From NCBI GenBank assembly GCA_000708835.1, contig DF236990.1, forward strand, positions 62,001 through 126,000: a stretch of 64,000 bases of DNA, read 5' to 3'. Source of the DNA: Klebsormidium nitens. Taxonomy: Eukaryota > Streptophyta > Klebsormidiophyceae > Klebsormidiales > Klebsormidiaceae. Below the pieces are notes generated by a model. The model was not told where the DNA came from. It saw only the letters and a program-made list of their open reading frames with translations, and did no database searches. The number at the start of each line of letters is the position of its first letter. The first letter of the stretch is position 1. A program made the position numbers and the translations under genes. Below, piece after piece: positions 42,741 through 54,874 of this stretch.

Positions 42741-43860
42741 TGCTTAAGCACCCTTTTAATTGACTAGCAGAAGCGCAGCTGCAAAGAAAGCGAGGGCACA
42801 CAATGTCAGGAACAGGCCAGCTCTGCATGGTCCTCTGGTTTGCTTGGAACTCGGGTTTCCGTGCTCCCATGGAAGGCACAAGTTGCGCGCGAGTGACGCA
42901 GTCTGGATGCAGTGACAACCTAGTACTTTCAACGCCAGCTTGCAAAGCAATGAACGGCGAGCGACGGCTGCCGCACAGAAACATTGCTTTTGAAACAGAA
43001 AGTTCACCATTACCAAGAAAGGCACAGCAACTTTAGTTTCCCACCGGAAAAGGCATCATTGAAAGTGCTTTGTGTGGAGGTTATCTGCGGGTGACCAAAA
43101 CGTGCCAGAAAAGTGAAAAGCACTCTTGCATTGCCAATTGCATGCAGCGCAACAACAATTTTGCTCTTCCAGTGTTTGCTTCACCTGCTTGCGTCAAGAG
43201 GTCATCTGGCGAAGTGCACTTGGCTTTCCCGAAAAGAGTACAGCAACCATCGGAGCAATGTGGGGCGCTTCTTGAACCGAAACCTTGGCGCCAGCGCCTG
43301 TAGCACCACACAAGGAAGTGGAAGGCAGCATGTGCCAACTCTCTTCTCTTTGTGCCAGTGAAGTCTATGCCTATGGGCCCCTTGTCCTTCGGCTTGCGCC
43401 ACCCTATCCAACGAAGGCGCCTCTGAAGTACAGTAAAATACGAAATACGATCCTGGTTTCGGCTGCAGCGTCAGGCGGAACTCTGCTGAGAAGCGTTCCG
43501 GCGGAACTCTGCTGATGTCAGTGAAATAAGACCAGAACAGCGGAACCCGTTGGCCCTAGAGGCTCGCACGTGCCATGGCGGCCAACTTGATCTGCGTTGT
43601 GCAGGCGCCTCCAACTTGGCAACTGCATCATTTGCGCTGCTTCTCTTCTCCAGTAGGACTCTCCTTCCCATTGCCTTCTTACTTTCGTGCATTCCACGTT
43701 TCTGCGGACGCTGCAAAACGCGGCTTGCTTTTGAAATATGAGAATGCGTTAGCCCCGTAAAGCGAGGAGGAGCACCCGATTCCGGAGAGTTGCGGGAATG
43801 CTTGGGCTGATTGGGACATCCAACTGAGCATCCGATACAGTCAGAGAGTTGGGCAGAAGC
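42741..43860. promoter_or_regulatory. Divergent upstream region of the unrecognised gene and the DUF212 gene
   Basis: 1,120 bases between two start codons that point apart. It must hold both promoters and 5' UTRs. Open frames here (for example 43070-43361) have no conserved features and were not called. A short direct repeat, GGCGGAACTCTGCTGA, occurs near 43473 and 43500. Confidence 0.5.
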
Positions 43861-46646
43861 ATGAGGATAATGGAAGAAGTGGCCACAACCGCGGACGTAG
43901 CCAATTCCAGCAATGATTTCTCCCTGCTGACTGGGCCGCACCATGGCATTTCCGGCATTGTTAATAACAGCGCCCTCATGGCTGCATTCCTTGCTTTTTT
44001 CCTAGCACAGTCCCTGAAAGTCTTCACGACCTGGTGAGTGACTGATGCCTTTTCAAATTAGGGTTTGACGTGGATCTGACAAATCGCTTCGCGTTCTGCC
44101 AGATTTTTATCTGCTTGACAGCAGTTGAACCCGCTTGTTGGCAGATTGGATAAAGAAGTAGCCCTTGCAACGCCCCTGCGTTCCAAGTTGGACCTCAGAG
44201 CCTACGTCGAATCCAGACTAAGAAGTCTTTCCAATCCATTCTCTTACACAAGGCTGTGCTGAGAATCTAGGGTTCCATAAATAAAGCAGCTGTGGCCGCC
44301 GTCTGATAAAGCCTCGCTCAAATGAGAGACCATGATTGCAGTAGGTCTCCTTTCTGCAGCCACCGAAGCCTCTGCTGTTTGCAAAGCTTGGTTGATGAAC
44401 TGATGAGTTAAATATCACATATGCAGGCTTGGCTTTGGTTGACGATGACACTTGCCCCCGCAGGTACAAAGAGAAGCGGTGGGACTTTAAGCGGATGGTC
44501 AGCTCAGGAGGGATGCCCTCCTCGCACTCATCATGTGCCATGGGCCTGGCGACTTCAGTGGGGCTGCGGGAGGGGCCCGGCAGCCCCCTCTTTGCGATGT
44601 GCATGGTGTTCGCTGGAGTTGTGAGTCGCTCAGACTCGGTGCTCCTTGTATAGAGTCTTTCTTAAGATGGTTGCGTTGCTACTCTTGGCGTCCTTGTATC
44701 TCAAAATACGAGATTGAGAAATGAGCGCACGCATCTCACTTAGGCAATTGATGCACCAGTAGAAAGGTTCTGATTGATTCCACCTCAACCAAAAGAACTC
44801 ACAAAGTCTCGCAGAGTCACTTTGCTTGAATAATGCTCACCGGAGGTTCTCAGCACTGGTTTCCTTCTCCCCTTTGACAACACTTAAGAGATCTTGGTAT
44901 TGAGTGAAGCTACTCTGCGTGCCATGCCTGTGGTGGTGAAACTGATCTTTTAAAGAGTAGCTCAAGCGTAAAGCATCCAAAGTCTTCAGTTGGTCTGCTC
45001 TGGGACGTTTTACCAAGCCTCACACCAATCGCTCTCGCCAGTCGGGTGCCTATTTCTGTCCGCGCCCCGAACTTGCCTGATCAATGCCTGAACAGTGTTC
45101 TATGGACGAGCTCGATTGATCACGACTGTATAAACAGGTGTTTTGAAGGAGAAAATCAATCCCGTCCCTTGAGTGGCGTCTGAGTACCGATTGTTTCTGG
45201 AAGGAACTCAATTCCAATGCCCATCTGGCTTAGCTGCCACATGAGCTTGCCGTTTTGAAGATTATGTAGCAGAGGAAAGTGGTTGGGTGATGGGAAATCC
45301 AGACAGGGAGTTGATCCTTAGCGTCAGCCAATGGGAAGAGTGAAGTATCCCTGAGAGTCGGTTTGTGCTGGGCCCCCGATCAGTCAACAGTCGGGCAGAA
45401 CATCGTTGAAACCAAGCGGGTTAGCCCTTCTGATGACCGACTGTGATTGCAGGTTATGTATGATGCATCTGGTGTCCGATTGCATGCGGGCAGGCAGGCG
45501 GAGGTGAGGCTCGCAGTTTTTAGTGTCTATGATAAGGACCGACCACCAAGTGATACGTCTATGCAAGATTGTGAGTCGTTTAATCAGAAATGCAATCTTG
45601 CATCGAGAGGTCAGATGCATGTTGTGGAACATTTGACCAAGTTCGAAGTGATTGCGTCTATCGTCTTAAGCAACCACTCCATCTTAATCTCGCTCGTCGC
45701 TCAGATCGGCACTCTTTCATTTCCCAAACGGCTTGCGTATAGACCCATGCATCCTTGAGTCTCTTCGTATCAGTTGAAGGTCTTCTAATAGGCTTAAGAC
45801 GGCCAAGAATTCTGGAAATATTGTTTGACGTTGGACATGCCCCATGCGCATGGACACATGATGGAGCCAATATCCCGATTGGCTTTTTCGCTTTTGCCTT
45901 GCGTACCTCTTTCAAGACACCAGGTTTTCAATGACACGAGTCGGACAAGTCTCTCTGGTAAGATACTCGCAGTCAGTATGACTCTGATCGGTTTCTTGTA
46001 CAGGTCCTGAACCAAATAGTGTATGAGCTACCGCCCGAGCACCCGTTGGCCGACTCGCGGCCGCTCCGGGAAGTCCTCGGGCATACGCCGCCTCAGGTTC
46101 GTGCTTCAAATCCCGTCTCAAATCAGAATTCGTTGGTTGCCTGACTTATGCCATCGGATCTTAAAACCGGAGTGTATACGACAGTCTAACTATCTTTAAG
46201 AAGACCCTCAGAGGGAGAGTCCGTGCAATACAGCCTTATTGTTGGTCCAAGATAATCATTTACCGGTGTATTTTTGCTATCGAATGTTGAATACTCCGGC
46301 TTCGCACTTGACAATCAGATATGTGCTTCCAAAACTGCTCAGCACCACAGGTACTCTTGTCTTGCGGAGAGATTGTAACTGCTCTAGCCCAAGTTTTTCA
46401 GCAGCCTGAAAGCTTGCCGCTTCACTTCTTAAAGACCTCGGAAGGTGGCTGCTCAGCCCCTGGTGAGCAGCCACTGGATGATTCTTGTGTTTGAAGCGAG
46501 TTCTCAAGCGATTGCATACGGGACACTTTCGATGAGCAGTCACTTTTTTGTTGCAGGTTCTGGCTGGGGCTTTGCTGGGGTGCATCACAGCTTACTTCTT
46601 ATATATGTTGTTTCCCGACTATACGATGCCAATACTTCGACCCTGA
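43861..46646 (+). CDS. DUF212 protein (acid phosphatase/vanadium-dependent haloperoxidase-related, YuiD-like)
   Basis: Small membrane protein of a family distantly related to PAP2-type phosphatases; the physiological substrate is not known. Exons: 43861-44033, 44464-44620, 45453-45503, 46004-46096, 46557-46646 (TGA), all phases consistent, 187 residues. Conserved sequence: NNSALMAAFLAFFLAQSLKV, FTTWYKEKRWDFKRMVSSGG across the first junction, MPSSHSSCAMGLATSVGLREG (the SSHS motif of the family), then VMYDASGVRLHAGRQAEVLN across introns 3-4. The C-terminal segment LAGALLGCITAYFLYMLF is a membrane span. Length matches the family. ATG 43861 is used, but ATG 43870 is also possible; there is little sign of a long transit peptide. 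Confidence 0.93.
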
Positions 46647-49600
46647 CAAGCTTTAGGGATCATCCTACTTCTGAGCGAAAGCTAGTTCAGGGTACATACA
46701 TACAGTAGTCTTGGCAACCTGACCGATTGGACAGTCATTACAAACTCCATGTTTGACCCAGTCGGACCCCAACTTACAATACAATGACGGGTCGCCCATA
46801 TCAAGTCTGCACGCGTGCATTTCCACTTGATTGCAATATGTGCCTTGAAGGGTCCGGTGTCATCAGCTAATGAGATTGAATTGAATTCCCCATGCTTGCC
46901 ACTTTCCAATCATGTTGTGTCATGTTGTTAACAATTGTAATGATCATATGCATACATGGATGGTTAAGATGCGTGACATGATGCTAGCTGGTGCACCGCC
47001 ACTGAGCACGACCAGACTCAGATCCATGGTCCAGCTGATTCTGATTTTCGGATCATAAGTTCACTGAGGCTTGCCAGCATGCAACATTTGGAGAGCCGCG
47101 CACCTTCAAAGACAGCTTGCAGGCCGTTCAATGTAGGTACCTTGCACTATATTGTACTCTTCTGTTTATATGCGTGTATAGTGACTGGCCCGCTGGAACC
47201 AAGGAAAAACATGAGAAAGCCGGCAGCCCATACAGCATGCGTATGGTCGGACTTAGGCCGCCAGGGTCTAAGAGACAAACAAACGGAATATACACTGCAT
47301 GTATAAAGACTTCTATTAAGTATCACGTTCTATGTTGAGGAGCTCTGAGTCCAAAATACCTGGTTCAGTGAGCAGCATGTCACAGACACCACTTCAATGA
47401 CCAGCATAGTGACACACACTGAAGGTTACAAAGATGCATGTTCGCAGCCATCCAACTCCGACCTGCAACACGGTCGGAGCATTGCCGCTCTGGAGCAAAA
47501 AGCCTTCCTTAGCGAGCTGCATAAAACTGGCTCAATTCTTCTCGATAACCTGACCCCTGGGTTTCCGAGCCGCCTGTAAAGGATCGCAAACCGCATCTTC
47601 CACATGTGGCATCATCATTCCATAACGACTTGTTGTTGCCTCCACCGACTTGCATCGCGGAGGGATAGAACGATAGGGAACATGATAACATGTGGCGCTT
47701 GAGCTTCGGCACACTAGGGTAGAGGTGCACGAAGAATATGGCTTAGGCGAAACAGCCGGATATTCTGCTGAGTCCGTGCCAAGATCCTGTTGTAAAGTAT
47801 CCTGGTGTCTTATGCAGATTCAGCAGGTTGCCAGCACAATTCACCTGACCATAATGCTGCAGTCCATGTCCCTTTGCACCGCTGCAAATCTACAACCCGA
47901 GCTTTGTCCTGCGCCAGTGACGCCTCTTGGCATTGTACCTGAGAGGTAAAGAAATAAGCAGTGTAAGCTTTTCCACGCCAACAATAGTAGGCTTCCTGGC
48001 ATGACAACGTTCAAACGCCTGATGGCAAGGCTTTTTTCGAAGCTGTTCAAGAACCATGGGGGTCCTCTATCTGCTATATCCTAGCAGAAATTCAAACTGC
48101 CCTCGGCGCGAGCCGTGTCAGGAACTGCAAAGTCGATGAGATAATGAAACGGCAGCAGAAAAAGACGTTCTGAAAGATGGAAGCCTTGCGAATCATGCTA
48201 GCATGAATCTACGCGAAGACTTCTGGCAAACCAAAAAGATAATTGATGGCCGGCGGTGGCAAAGGAATTGCGTGCAGAAGGTAAAGAGAAGGAGATCAAT
48301 ACAAAGCTCCCAGCCCACATAGTAATCCTGTCCTGCTCCGCCAAATTCGGTCAAGCCACAAACGTCGTATCGCCCGCTATGATTTAGCCCATTTCGCTCG
48401 GTCTACAGATAGACCACAATAGAAGCTTTTCACTGTAGTGCAACGTGACTACAATTCTAGCTTGAGCCTTCGATGACTTCGTTCCTCCGCCACAACCCCA
48501 CAATCGATGTTGCCTACACCTGTCTTTCAATGCTTCTTCATTGTGCCCAGCCTCGTTCCAAACTGGCAGCCTGGACCGCACCATTCAGCTGCTCGAAGCA
48601 TGGAACTTGTGACAATTTTGTTATTGGCCCCTGCCTCTCTAAGACTTCAGAATTCCAGTCATAACGCACTGCTTGACTAAACAATCCATACACCGAAATT
48701 ACACTAACATTCTCAGTTGAACACTGACCCAACACCTTTGGCTACCTGCTGAACCGACATAACCACATGCATACCTATCTTGCAGCACCCTGCAGTATCA
48801 GTAACTAGGTTTTGGAAAAACCTCCTTCCTCCATCACAGCCCAAATATCAGTAACCGGTATTTTTGCTACCGGAAAGACGTCAGAATGCGGTCTACTTGG
48901 AAAAAAAGCCCTTGATTTCAGCCCAATATCTGTTAGGCGTCCCACCAGTACAGCTAGTTGGAGCAATGATACAGGCGTTGGTTTGTTAAGCCCCTGGCCT
49001 TGCTGCTTTCGCGGTAACGGTGCGCTAGTACCTACTCCATGACCTTCTTCTTCACTACTCTTCCATCCAGCTGTCCATCTCGCGCTGCCCACTCATGACC
49101 AACTTACGACCATTACCATGGTCGATATATAACCCAGCTGATGCCCCTCCCCCAGCCCCACTGTCCGTCTTGCCGCTGATGGCATGCTGGCTTCCCTCTA
49201 GCTCACCTGATGCGGTTATCTGTCCTCATGCGGATCCATTGCGGGATGGGCCTGTTCTGCTTCTGCTTCTTGGCCAAGATCTGCTTGATCTTGAAGGTCT
49301 TCTGGGACGGCTGCAAACAAAAGCAGACGGTTCAGCAATCAAAATCAGATGGACAGAAAAAGCCGCTTAAAGACCTACCACGTTACCAACTTCGACTATC
49401 CTGTTCTTTTCGAATGATGCTGAAAAGCGACGGCTTACTGCCCCCAGATGAAAATAGTACTGCAAATTGAGCCTCCCGTCTCTGCCCCAAAAACACCGAT
49501 TTTACACCCTCTCTGAGCCAAACCATGTAAGGGGCTTGGGCATCCCCAACGGGAGGAGAACTCAAGAAGGTCAGCAAAAGTCCCTTCTCACCATGGTGGC

Positions 49601-49958
49601 CGCCTGCAATAGGCCCCTCGTGCTGTTCTTTCAGAAGCTTGGAAAGGGAGGACTAAAGGGGCCGGCTCCATTCTTTGAGGGGCGCAGTCCTCTACAGTAA
49701 AGGTTTGGTACGCCCTCCACCGAAGATTTGAGTTGCGTGACCAAGGGGAATCCATGTAGAGGAATGAGTCCTCCATCATAAACCCTAAACGTTTGCAAAC
49801 CCTAAATGCGGTGAGCACAAGCTGACCAGAAAGAAAGGGCCCGCCATTGTGGGGCCATTGTTTGCCTTCGTTAAAACATTGCTCAACGAACAACATGTCT
49901 TTCTACTTGTAGGTAAGTAGACGCTTCATGCTACTGATTCCTTCCTTTAGCTGCAGAG
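46647..49958. other. Long intergenic region upstream of the PPR-SMR gene
   Basis: 3.3 kb without a supported gene; open frames on both strands are short and unlike known families. Near the right end are two telo-box elements (AAACCCTAA at 49780-49788 and 49797-49805), 150-180 bases upstream of the PPR-SMR start. An upstream non-coding exon of that gene is possible, because the ATG at 49959 directly follows CTGCAGAG. Confidence 0.5.
49780..49806 (+). promoter_or_regulatory. Pair of telo-boxes upstream of the PPR-SMR gene
   Basis: Two AAACCCTAA words 17 bases apart. Telo-boxes are known plant promoter elements bound by Telobox/PURα-type factors and by PRC2-recruiting proteins, common in genes for translation and organelle biogenesis. 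Function here is inferred from sequence and position only. Confidence 0.5.
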
Positions 49959-52900
49959 ATGAGTGGCACTCTGGTGTACCCGCCATCTACCAACATTCTG
50001 TCTCAATCTTACATTGCATCTGCAGCATTCACAAAGTATTTGTCAAAGGACGTCCCGCCCTTCCATGGCTGCCTTCTCTCAAGGACCCAGCCCCATCTTC
50101 AATCATTATGGAGGTTCAAACCCTTCTGCTTGTATGTTAGCTGTCGAGAACGACGGAAAGGAGTCTCAAGAGATGCCATCCCAGGACATTTTAGCAAATT
50201 GAGCCGGGTTCCCCAATATAATCAGCCAGCAAAGAGACACCCTCCGGCTGAGCCAAGTTCCAAAGAAGTATGTCTTTGCAAACCAATCAGGCCCACGCAG
50301 CTGCACGCAGTAACCCCCACCAATGCTCAGTCTAGTGGCACAAAGTTTGCAATTAGTCATGATGGCCTACCTACTGATGGCGTAAGTGCTGCTATTCCTG
50401 CAGCGGCACCCGTAAGCTGTAAGAGCCATAGAGCAAGCAACATCAGCTATGGTATGCCAGCTGCAGATGCTAGATCCTGTTTGTCTTTAGGTACATCAGG
50501 CCCCCCTCCTAAGCCCCCACCTTTGCCCCGACCAAAGCTGCAGTCCAATACGGACCTTTCTGGCCCCCCCTCCGCTGGTGACAGAAGCGCCCCAACCGGC
50601 CCCTTTCAAACCGACTTAGTACAAGAGCTCAGAAAAGTTGCGTCGCTCAGAAGAAGAGGCTCCGACTTGGACCAGTGCATCAGTCAAATTCTTGCCCGGC
50701 ACCTACCAAAGACCTCGAGAGGGTGGACAAAGGCCTTGGAGCGGATAGGGCGTTTGCCTCAGGGGGGTCCAGACTTAGCAGTAAGAGTGCTAGCGTGGTT
50801 GGCGGAGAACACAGAAGAACGGGTGACTGAGAAGCAGTGCTCAAACATTCTGGCAGCTGCGAGTCGGAGCGGCAGCACTGACGTCGTGGAGCGTGTGTTT
50901 GAGCTGATGGAACGACGCCAGGTTCCTCGTACCACCCAGGTCAGACATATCGGAACAGCGTTCTCTCTTTGCTTATGTGCGTCTCAATGTAAGGTTCCGC
51001 GCTGTCTTTTATTGCACAGATAGTGAGATTGAGAGTTTCATTGCTTTCAGCTGCATACTGTTTTCCTCAACGTTTTCAAAATAGCCATTCATTGATGGGC
51101 ACACTCTCAGAGCCAGCCTTTTGCCTGCGAAGGCTGCAAACAGAGTCGCTTTGGGAATTGAAAAACTGAGATTATCCCCGATATTCAAAGATTCGTGGAA
51201 AGTTGTCTCGGCTCGTTGCGTCTCATTGACCTTGGTGAAAATGTTACTTTGAGGGTAAATCTCACTTCAGGCTTACAGATGACTCATTCATGACTTCATT
51301 GCATCCTACCCCCCAGGACCCAGCACTTCAACGTGACATGGGGTTCACCGCTCATGTCTCTCCGCTTTTAATCACTTTGATCACTTAATCACTTCATCTA
51401 TACCATAAAAACCCGTTTATCTCCTCAACCACCTGCGTCAATCAATCCTTCCTGGCCCCTAAATCCACAGGAACTGATACATTGATTACGACCTCAACCA
51501 CCTCGCTTACCCGATTCCTCTCCCTCAAATCCACAGCACTTCAACATGGCATTGGCCACTTATGTCCGCGCCCGACGCCCCTCGCACACCTTCGCACTAT
51601 TCCAACAAATGCCGGCGGCGGGATGCAAACCTTCCACCGTCACGTTCAACACGCTCATCTCCGCCTGCGGCGCCGTCAAGGGGGGAGTCGACCGCATGCG
51701 CGGGGTGCTCAGGGAGATGACGTCAGCGGGGGTGGCTGCTGACGTCATCACTTACAACTCCGCGCTCAAGGTGCTCGGGACGAAGGGGCTGGCAGAGGAG
51801 GCGGAGGAACTAGTAGCGAAGATGAGGGCGGCAGGGGTGCGGCCAAGCGGGGTGAGTTTGAGGTTTATCAGAGGAATTGCTTCCCATTCTCGGACTTTTG
51901 TGTACTGTGAAGTACTTGCAATCACTGGTCTAAGAGCTGACGAATCCGCTGTCATAAGCGGCGGAGAAGTAGCCTGCGACCCAAACAGGTGAAATTTGGG
52001 CCTGTTTCGCTGATCTCGCTGACTCTTTCTGTTTGAGTGACCACCTTCAGAAAGATTTTCAGGCTAAGCACGAGACATCTCTGGTAAGAGACGGATGGCA
52101 AATCAAGCTCGTATTGTCACGAAAATTGGATGGGCTGAGGGCTCAGAAGATGATTTTGGATTCCGGCTGCAATCGGGTCCTTCCTCCATTGGTTCCAATC
52201 CGGTAATTGTGACTCGTGCATCTCAGCGCAGGACCATCTCTCACCCGCTTTCCTATACAAACGTCCGTTGCCTGGGCTTACATACTCGGATATGTTGCTT
52301 TGAGAAGAGAACCACATGTGCAGTTTTTGTCAAAAGCCGAAGATTAGTGTATCTTCCCGGTCAAAATCTCCATCAACCATGGAGCGACGAAAACCTCACT
52401 TCCTGCTTGGTATCTGCACTCGCTGTTGCGCAGGCCCAATGTTGATACTTGGTCCAATTTATCGACCCTGTCAATCAGATTGTTGTCTTGACGGATCATC
52501 GATCGCTGTCGTCTCCTTACCTACGACATTACGAAGGCCGCCGTTTTCACTGTGATGACAGGAAGTAACTCAACCAACCTAACCACTCTTCGTAATGCAG
52601 GTTACCTACTTAATCCTGATCGACATGTACGGCCGGATCAACGGGGGCCTGTCTCAGGCCGAGGCAACGTTTGAGCGGATGCTAAAAGACCGCCACGTGT
52701 CACCCGAGACAGCTCACGTTTCCGCTATGATGAGCGCTTACGCGCGTGCTGGTGACTGCGACAGCACCGAGCATCTTTTCCGGGTGAGCATCGTCTGTCG
52801 ACGAAGTTTCTGCTTGGTGACTTGTCGTCTCGTGGTGTTTGCTGGCAAGTCGGTCGTTTGAAGTTTGTTCGTCGCCACGCTTCACTCTTGTTGGCAGAGC

Positions 52901-54874
52901 GTTTTCGCACCGGTCTTTGAATGGATGTATTCTTGTCTCAGCATTGTTTAAGCGAAACATAGCGGCTGTCCGCTGAGCCGGTACTCTCGTTCGAAACAGA
53001 TTGCCATAGTTATTGGAGAAAGAAGTTCGCAGCCCTCGTTGCTGACTGGCTTGGTTTACCTTGTTTCAGCTTGCTTTATCGCTGGCCAAAGAAAGTTGCA
53101 CTACTTTCTTTCTAAGAAGCTGCCGTAGCATCAGAGCGAGAATCTTCAGTGATCTCCCTTTCTGCGGTGGAAAATCGGTCGATCAAAGACGGCCCAAAGT
53201 ATTGTTGGTCGAGAACTTGCAATCAAGTCTGTAATCTCAAAAGCCTACGTGCTCGAGTCTTCACCCTTAACACCAAACCCTCTTATCCTGACACAAAGTC
53301 TGCTTGCTCCGCCCTTTCAGGACCTGGTGTCAAGGGGCCTGGCGGCTGACCACATCGTATACGTCGCCCGGCTCACTGCCCAGGGCAACGCCGGCCGCGC
53401 CGCCGGTGTCAAGTCCGTCTTTGCTGAGATGCAGTCCGCCGAATTGACACCAAACCTCATTGCTTGGACCGCCCTGGTCGACGCTTTGGCGCGGTGTGGA
53501 GAATATTCAGAGGCCGAGAATGCTCTCGGTATGATGACGTCAGCGGGAGTGAGACCCTCGGTGCGGACTTTCACGGCGCTGCTGGATGCGTATCTCGGTT
53601 CGGGGCGGTTTGCCGAGGGTCGGCGTCTGCTAACCCGCATGGTTAGCGAGTTCAAGTGCCCAGCAAACGCCGCGATCTACACCGTCCAGATCCGGCACCT
53701 GTGCCACGTGGCAGCAGATGAGGAGGCCGCGGAAGTCTTCCGGGCGATGCTGAGCGCGGGGGTGCGCCCCGACCTGCACGCTTACGTCTGCATGATGTCA
53801 GCGCTCTGCAAACGCTTGGAAGAGGGAGGGCCCGCTTATGGAGGCGCTCGGGCGCTTATGGACGCGATCGGGAGCTGCGACGCCCACGAGTTCCGGGCAA
53901 CGGTTTTGCTTTTGGACTCTTCAAAGACCGTTGAGGCTTCCGGGGTTTACAAGTTGTTAGACGGGGTTGACGAGTTAACCTACCCGCAGCAGTGCGATTT
54001 TTACAGTCAGCTCATAGGTGCGCTTTGGCACCAACGGTTGCGAGGCCGAGCGGCGGACGTTTTGGACGAGGCTCGCCGTAGGGGGGTCTACCGCGGGGCG
54101 TTTGTAACCCGGGGGGAAGAGTGGACGGCTGACTTGCACGGGGTGTCCCCTGGGGCTGCACGGATGATGCTACTGGTCTGGTTTCAGGAGCTGACGGAGC
54201 TGCTTCATTTCGCCCCGGGGGATCCCCCTGGGGGACTTGTAGCTGGGGAGCATGCAGTAAGCGACTCTTCAGGCTCTAAATCAGCGTTTGCTCCGCTGTG
54301 GCTTTTCAGAAAGCTACCTTTACTGGAGATCTTTGAAAGAGAAGCGCACCTTGCTGCCTTGCTTTCGAACCGGAGCTATCTCAGATTCCGGCTTTCTTTG
54401 ATTTGAAGAACGGCTCCGAATAAAGTCCAGCTGATAGGGGTTTATTCTCCCCGCTCCGAACACACCACTCTGCCTGTACATTTGCTGTATCCATCATGCC
54501 TACTTCGTGACTATGGGAAGCCGCACGTTTTCTTGCAGCCACGCGTCAAAGATCAAGTGGATGACGGTCGGCTTGAAAGCCACTTGTCGTCGAGCGCAGC
54601 GTCGTTTACATCGACAAAAGAGGATGGGCCGATAGGAGGGCGGGTGGTGTTGCCCCGGGTAGTGAGGGCAATCACCGGGTGGGGTAAGCACAGCAAAGGG
54701 GAGGGGGAGGCGGTGGTCGGAAGAGCGGTCGGGGATTTGCTCCGGAAACTGGGGGCGCCGTTTGAGCCTCTGAGACTCGGAAGCTATGTGGCCAGCGGGG
54801 ATGACGTCAGAGCCTGGTTGGCTCAACCGGGCACGGCAGAGAAGATAGCGATGAGAGACGAACCGGAAGGTTGA
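49959..54874 (+). CDS. Pentatricopeptide repeat protein with C-terminal SMR domain, GUN1-like
   Basis: RNA-binding-type organelle protein; PPR-SMR proteins act in plastid gene expression and, for GUN1, plastid-to-nucleus signalling. Exons: 49959-50939, 51537-51851, 52601-52783, 53321-54256, 54539-54874 (TGA), all phase 0, 916 residues. The first 230 residues are low-complexity, Ser/Pro-rich with a transit-like start. P-type PPR repeats run from about residue 250 to 720 with typical VTFNTLISACG, VITYNSALKVLG, VTYLILIDMYGR and IAWTALVDALARCG helices. The SMR domain starts near residue 760 with WTADLHGVSPGAA, is cut by intron 4, and continues VVRAITGWGKHSKGEG and LLRKLGAPF. TGWGKHSK and GAPF favour GUN1 or a close relative over SVR7 or pTAC2. 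The start codon is uncertain because an upstream exon could exist. Confidence 0.88.
51313..51475 (+). repeat. Decoy copies of the PPR-SMR exon 2 acceptor
   Basis: The true junction at 51536/51537 reads CCACAG then CACTTCAACATGGCATTGG. At about 51316-51365, CCCAGCACTTCAACGTGACA followed by CTCATGTCTCTCCGC repeats the acceptor and the first exon codons. At 51421-51475, CTCAACCACCTGCG and CCTAAATCCACAG repeat the pyrimidine tract and acceptor (true: CTCAACCACCTCGC, CTCAAATCCACAG). Confidence 0.75.
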
